A stretch of DNA of 35,842 nucleotides, taken from contig UQLO01000029.1 of NCBI GenBank assembly GCA_900541865.1, positions 1 to 35,842 on the forward strand. The letters run 5' to 3'. This DNA is from an uncultured Porphyromonadaceae bacterium. GTDB lineage: Bacteria > Bacteroidota > Bacteroidia > Bacteroidales > Muribaculaceae. The notes beneath the pieces are model-generated. The model was not told the DNA's origin. It did no database searches and saw only the letters and a list, made by a program, of their open reading frames with translations. Numbering within the stretch: position 1 is the stretch's first letter; each line of letters starts with the position of its first letter. The position numbers were made by a program, and so were the translations under genes. Below are positions 32,779 to 35,842 of this stretch, piece after piece.

Positions 32779-33101
32779 GGCTGTTCTTTCTTAGAAGCCC
32801 GCAGGCGGTGTTTGAGGCTCAGGTCCTGCAAGGTGCGTCCGAGTGTGTCTTCCCGGGCTATCAGCGTGATGTCGTCTTCGAGTTGCAAGGCGTAGAGCAC
32901 GCGGGCGTAGATGCCTATCGAGACTGTCGGCGAGCCCTTTTCGATGCGGGCGACGGTCAGGGGCGAGCATGTGGCCCGCTCCGCAATCTGCGCTATGGAG
33001 AGGTTGCGCCGCAACCGGGCGAGTTTGATTTGCTCTCCCAGCAGGTTCATTTTCTGCTCGAGTTTGCGGGGCATTTTAGTCCCCATCGTGTTTTTTGCCA
33101 T
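32775..33101 (-). CDS. hipB: HipB-like HTH antitoxin
   Basis: This 108-residue protein has an Xre-type helix-turn-helix (about 22-80: LARLRRNLSIAQIAERA, then SPLTVARIEKG) and a polar C-terminal tail, as in HipB antitoxins that bind and repress their own promoter and neutralise HipA. Several Met codons (1, 6, 10, 18) could serve as start; the first was kept because the -7 box lies about 70 bases before it. Translationally coupled to hipA. Confidence 0.88.
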   Translation of the reverse strand: MAKNTMGTKMPRKLEQKMNLLGEQIKLARLRRNLSIAQIAERATCSPLTVARIEKGSPTVSIGIYARVLYALQLEDDITLIAREDTLGRTLQDLSLKHRLRASKKEQP

Positions 33102-33170
33102 TGTCTGTCGCTTTAAGGTGCACGGTGGGTCCGCCGATGGCAGTTTCCGTCAATGCCTCATTCAGTATGG

Positions 33171-33200
33171 CAAAGGTAGTGAAAATATTTATTATATGAT
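33171..33200 (-). promoter_or_regulatory. hipBA promoter and possible operator
   Basis: On the minus strand TACCTTTG (33178-33171) matches TAnnTTTG. No good -33 TTTG is found; instead an AT-rich word (TATTATATGAT on plus, 33190-33200) covers that region and recurs just past the far end of hipA (31502-31512). Confidence 0.55.
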
Positions 33201-33244
33201 GTGTTGGCGGCTTTTATTTACATTGGTCCGTTGATTTTCGGGTC

Positions 33245-34027
33245 TTAGGCGGATACTTGGACGGGGATGCCGGTTTCGGCTGTGATGCGGTCGGCGACGG
33301 CTCGCAGCTCGTCGGCGGGTATGCGCTGCAAGGTGCCTTCGGGGGTGGGGCGGTCGATGGTGTAGAGCATTATGGAACCGGGCTTTATGCGGCGATATGC
33401 GTCGATGAGTGCTGATATTTCGGCCTCGGTGGTATTGTCGGCCACGCGGCCGTTGTGTGTGCCCCGGGTGAGCATGGTCTGCACTATGGCTTGGCTGCCG
33501 AAGGCGGCTATGCGGTCGATGGTGCGGTCGATGTCGAACCGTGGGTCGGTGGGGCGGTCCATGATGCGCACCGTCTCGGCGATGGCGCTGTCGAGTTTGA
33601 GAATGTTGTTGTCGACCTTGGCCAGTGCGCGACGTACGCCTTCGTTGCCCAGGCGCGTGGAGTTGGAGAGCACGCTGATTTTAACGTTCGGGAAATAGCG
33701 GTCGCGCAGCGCGATAGTGTCGTCGATCACCCCCTCGAAGTCGGGGTGCAGTGTGGGCTCGCCGTTGCCCGAAAAGGTGATGACGTCGAGTCGCTCGCCA
33801 TTTTCTTTCATTGTCCGCAGGCGCTCCTCCAGCAGTCGCGCTACCTCGGCGCGGGAAGCCATGCCCGTCGAGCCCGGCCCCTGCGCGTTGTAGCCCGCCT
33901 CGCAGTAGAGGCAGTCGAAGGAGCAGATCTTGCCGTCGTTGGGCGTGAGGTTTACGCCAAGGCTCGTGCCGAGGCGCCGGGAGTGGATAGGCCCGAAGAT
34001 GGTCGAGTGGAATAGTACGGTTTGCAT
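33245..34027 (-). CDS. Radical SAM protein (COG0731-like)
   Basis: This 260-residue protein has the radical SAM cluster motif CSFDCLYC (Cys35, Cys39, Cys42) and the following FSGNGEPTLHPDF segment, matching the GGE-type SAM-binding motif. The start MQTVLFHSTIFGPIHSRRLG is typical of a stand-alone Bacteroidetes radical SAM family related to COG0731. Substrate unknown. The ATG at 34027 shares one base with the stop of the upstream permease gene, which fixes the start. Confidence 0.9.
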   Translation of the reverse strand: MQTVLFHSTIFGPIHSRRLGTSLGVNLTPNDGKICSFDCLYCEAGYNAQGPGSTGMASRAEVARLLEERLRTMKENGERLDVITFSGNGEPTLHPDFEGVIDDTIALRDRYFPNVKISVLSNSTRLGNEGVRRALAKVDNNILKLDSAIAETVRIMDRPTDPRFDIDRTIDRIAAFGSQAIVQTMLTRGTHNGRVADNTTEAEISALIDAYRRIKPGSIMLYTIDRPTPEGTLQRIPADELRAVADRITAETGIPVQVSA

Positions 34028-35253
34028 CAGCGTATTTTGCGTGTGAACAGTCGTGAAACAAAACTCATCGCTACGCTCACCGCCACCACCGTGGCGGCAA
34101 CGGCGATGATGTCGGCGCCTTCGATGTGCACCGGGTAGACGTCGATGGTGAGAGCGGTGGGGTCGGCGCCAAGGCGTATCAGGCCGAAATGCTGCTGAAG
34201 CCATGCCAGCAGCAGCCCGATGGCGATGCCGGCGACGCCACCGACAAGGGTAATCAGCGCGCCTTCCCAGGCGAATACGGCTCCTACGGTGGACCGGCTC
34301 GCGCCCATGGCGCGCAGGGAGCCCATGTCGGACCGCTTTTCGATCACCATCAGTGAGATGGTGGTGATAATGTTGAAGCAGGCAACCACAAGTATGAATG
34401 TCAGCATCATGAAGGTTACCCATTTTTCGACGGCTATCATGCGGAAGGTCTCCGGCTGCTGGCGCTCGCGGTCGAGAACGCGGAAGCCGCTGCCAAGCAG
34501 CGCGCCGAGTTCGTCGGCGGTGGCAGCCGCATCGGTGCCCGGCGCCAGCCGCAGCTCCAAAGCCGAGGCTTCGCCCGAGTCGTAGTCGAGCATACGGCGC
34601 AGCAGGGCGATGTCGGCAACGATGTAGTCGGAGTCATACTCCGGCTGCTCCACAGCGAAGACCCCCGTCATTATCACCGGCGCACGGCGGTAGGCCGCCG
34701 ACGGGTTGGCCGGGTTGATGCGTCCGCGCCGTCGCGGAACGTAGAGCTCGACAGTCGGTGCGAAAGCCGGCCGGAGCTCAAGTTCCATGGCCGTCCCTAC
34801 CGAGAACACCGCGGCTTCAAGGCCTTCTTCCGGCATCAAGGGGTTGAAAACTCCGTCAATCACCGTAGAATCGAACGGCACCACCGCCGGATAGTCGTCA
34901 GGCACAACGCCCTTGAGGCGCACAGCCATCTGGCGCGAACCCGCCACGGCCAGCGCCCGCTCCTCGAGCGTCGGCATGGCCATTGCTACCTCCGGCCGCC
35001 CCTCCAGGAGGGCCGCAAGCGAGTCCGAACCCGCGAAAACCTTACCCTGCGCCGGTACGACCTTCAAATCAGGGTCGATGCGCGCAAGATGTCGCCGCGA
35101 AAGCTCCGAAAAACCGTTGAATACGCTCAAAACCACCACAATCGCCATCGTGGCCACCGCAACGCCGGCAACGGCCACGACCGAAATCACGCTCACTGCC
35201 TTGTGTGAGCGTGCGGCCGACAAATAGCGGAGCGCAATGCGCAGCGACAGCAT
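34027..35253 (-). CDS. LolC/LolE-type ABC transporter permease
   Basis: This 408-residue inner-membrane protein has one N-terminal membrane helix (about 20-45), a large periplasmic MacB-like domain (about 50-265) and three C-terminal helices (about 275-300, 320-350, 375-400) of the FtsX fold, as in LolC/LolE, which extract lipoproteins from the inner membrane. The matching ATPase is not in this window. It lies 18 bases after rbfA. Confidence 0.88.
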   Translation of the reverse strand: MLSLRIALRYLSAARSHKAVSVISVVAVAGVAVATMAIVVVLSVFNGFSELSRRHLARIDPDLKVVPAQGKVFAGSDSLAALLEGRPEVAMAMPTLEERALAVAGSRQMAVRLKGVVPDDYPAVVPFDSTVIDGVFNPLMPEEGLEAAVFSVGTAMELELRPAFAPTVELYVPRRRGRINPANPSAAYRRAPVIMTGVFAVEQPEYDSDYIVADIALLRRMLDYDSGEASALELRLAPGTDAAATADELGALLGSGFRVLDRERQQPETFRMIAVEKWVTFMMLTFILVVACFNIITTISLMVIEKRSDMGSLRAMGASRSTVGAVFAWEGALITLVGGVAGIAIGLLLAWLQQHFGLIRLGADPTALTIDVYPVHIEGADIIAVAATVVAVSVAMSFVSRLFTRKIR

Positions 35254-35271
35254 CCCCGGAAACTCTCCGAC

Positions 35272-35607
35272 TTACTGCCGAAGCAGATTGTCGATATTTT
35301 CGAGATAGTCCAGCGAGTCGTCCAGATAGAACTGCAGCTCAGGTACTTTGCGAAGCTGAAAGCGTACCTTCTGCGCAAGGTCGTAGCGTACTGTCTTGCT
35401 CGAGGCCTTGATGCTCTCGAGCACTTCCTGACTCTTCTCCGACGGAAACACAGACAGGTAAACCTTAGCAATCGAAAGGTCGGGCGACGTGCGCACGGCG
35501 CTAACACTCACTATGATACCATGCGTTTTGGCTGTCTGCTGGCGGAAAATCTCGCTCAGCTCCTTCTGCAGAAGGCGGCTTATTTTGGCTTGACGGGTTG
35601 TTTCCAT
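35272..35607 (-). CDS. rbfA: 30S ribosome-binding factor RbfA
   Basis: This 111-residue protein aids maturation of the 16S rRNA 5' end in the 30S subunit. It has the RbfA KH-like fold with RISRLLQKELSEIFRQQ at the start, DLSIAKVYLSVFPSE in the middle and VPELQFYLDDSLDYL near the end, the family signature. First gene of the rbfA-permease-radical SAM operon. Confidence 0.94.
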   Translation of the reverse strand: METTRQAKISRLLQKELSEIFRQQTAKTHGIIVSVSAVRTSPDLSIAKVYLSVFPSEKSQEVLESIKASSKTVRYDLAQKVRFQLRKVPELQFYLDDSLDYLENIDNLLRQ

Positions 35608-35692
35608 ATCTTATGACGTTATGCTTATATATATCGGGCCGAAAAACGGCGTCCTCTTCTACAACGCCCGAGGCCCCATTTAAGTTAGACCG

Positions 35693-35700
35693 CAAAAATA
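35693..35700 (-). promoter_or_regulatory. Possible -7 box for rbfA
   Basis: On the minus strand TATTTTTG matches TAnnTTTG. A good -33 TTTG at the right spacing was not found, so support is partial. The leader would be about 80 bases. Confidence 0.4.
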
Positions 35701-35724
35701 AGCAAAAAACCGCAAACCCGCATA

Positions 35725-35758
35725 GAAAATGTAAAATTGAAAATGTAAAATGTAAAAT
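35725..35758 (+). repeat. Short AAAATGTA tandem repeat
   Basis: About three imperfect copies of AAAATGTA lie upstream of rbfA, in otherwise non-coding sequence running to the window end. No gene was recognised in 35608-35842. Confidence 0.6.
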
Positions 35759-35842
35759 GGGACCCCAAAGTTTCCAATAAGAAGTGCAACGGCATTCTCC
35801 TCACTCCTCCGCAGGGGAAGGCCGTGCGCCGAGGGGGCTGCG

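Noticed and set aside
35760..35842. Possible further gene or RNA at the right edge
   Set aside because: The GC-rich end segment is too short to assign, and no known RNA fold or reading frame could be supported.

Overview
The window looks like a chromosomal segment of a GC-rich member of the Bacteroidales, most likely a Muribaculaceae-type gut bacterium (inference). Supporting signs are the Bacteroidetes-type promoter boxes (TTTG, about 19-20 bases, TAnnTTTG) in front of several operons, a TonB-dependent receptor with an N-terminal carboxypeptidase-regulatory-like domain, Bacteroidetes-restricted families (DUF4199, DUF6452-like, DUF6048-like, DUF4369-like), a fused DAHP synthase/chorismate mutase, and gene order such as rimP-nusA-infB. 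No rRNA, tRNA, CRISPR array or insertion sequence was recognised.

Layout. 1-1266: two hairpin repeat units, then the DAHP synthase/chorismate mutase. 1333-4372: a TonB-dependent receptor and a phage-type ORF6N protein. 4373-4725: an AT-rich gap. 4726-9648: two tandem transmembrane Hanks-type kinases whose extracellular parts carry one and four copies of the same beta-rich repeat, closed by a strong terminator. 9711-13528: a five-gene, translationally coupled operon (DUF4199 membrane protein, GT2 glycosyltransferase, lipoprotein, outer-membrane beta protein, SDR) behind a clear, almost leaderless promoter. 13621-18618 (minus): sigma factor, possible small ORF, secreted caspase, ECF sigma, single-pass membrane protein and secreted TPR-CHAT protease; the last four are joined by ATGA overlaps or a 3-base gap. 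18754-22201: outer-membrane phospholipase A, lipoprotein and ComM-type ATPase. 22234-23448: a Fic gene bracketed by a 49-base direct repeat. 23581-24654: flippase-like membrane protein. 24717-29787: rimP-nusA-infB. 29843-31454: folK, a DUF59 protein and an LpxH-like hydrolase. 31516-33101 (minus): a hipBA toxin-antitoxin pair. 33245-35607 (minus): rbfA, LolC/E-type permease and a radical SAM protein.

Most of the window is housekeeping. The accessory islands are ORF6N, the kinase pair, the caspase/CHAT/sigma cluster, Fic and HipBA. The best candidate for an undescribed system is the caspase - ECF sigma - transmembrane protein - TPR-CHAT operon. Both proteases have intact His/Cys dyads and signal peptides, so they should work outside the cytoplasm, while the sigma factor is inside and the single-pass protein links the two. 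The layout resembles a regulated-proteolysis relay in which envelope proteases cut a membrane anchor to change gene expression. It recalls, without any Cas genes, the TPR-CHAT/sigma connection known from type III-E CRISPR. The mechanism is inference; gene order, overlaps, catalytic motifs and signal peptides are read directly from the sequence.

Two further structured signals are a dispersed hairpin repeat whose three copies show compensatory stem changes, and the palindromic direct repeats around fic, one of which lies over its promoter.
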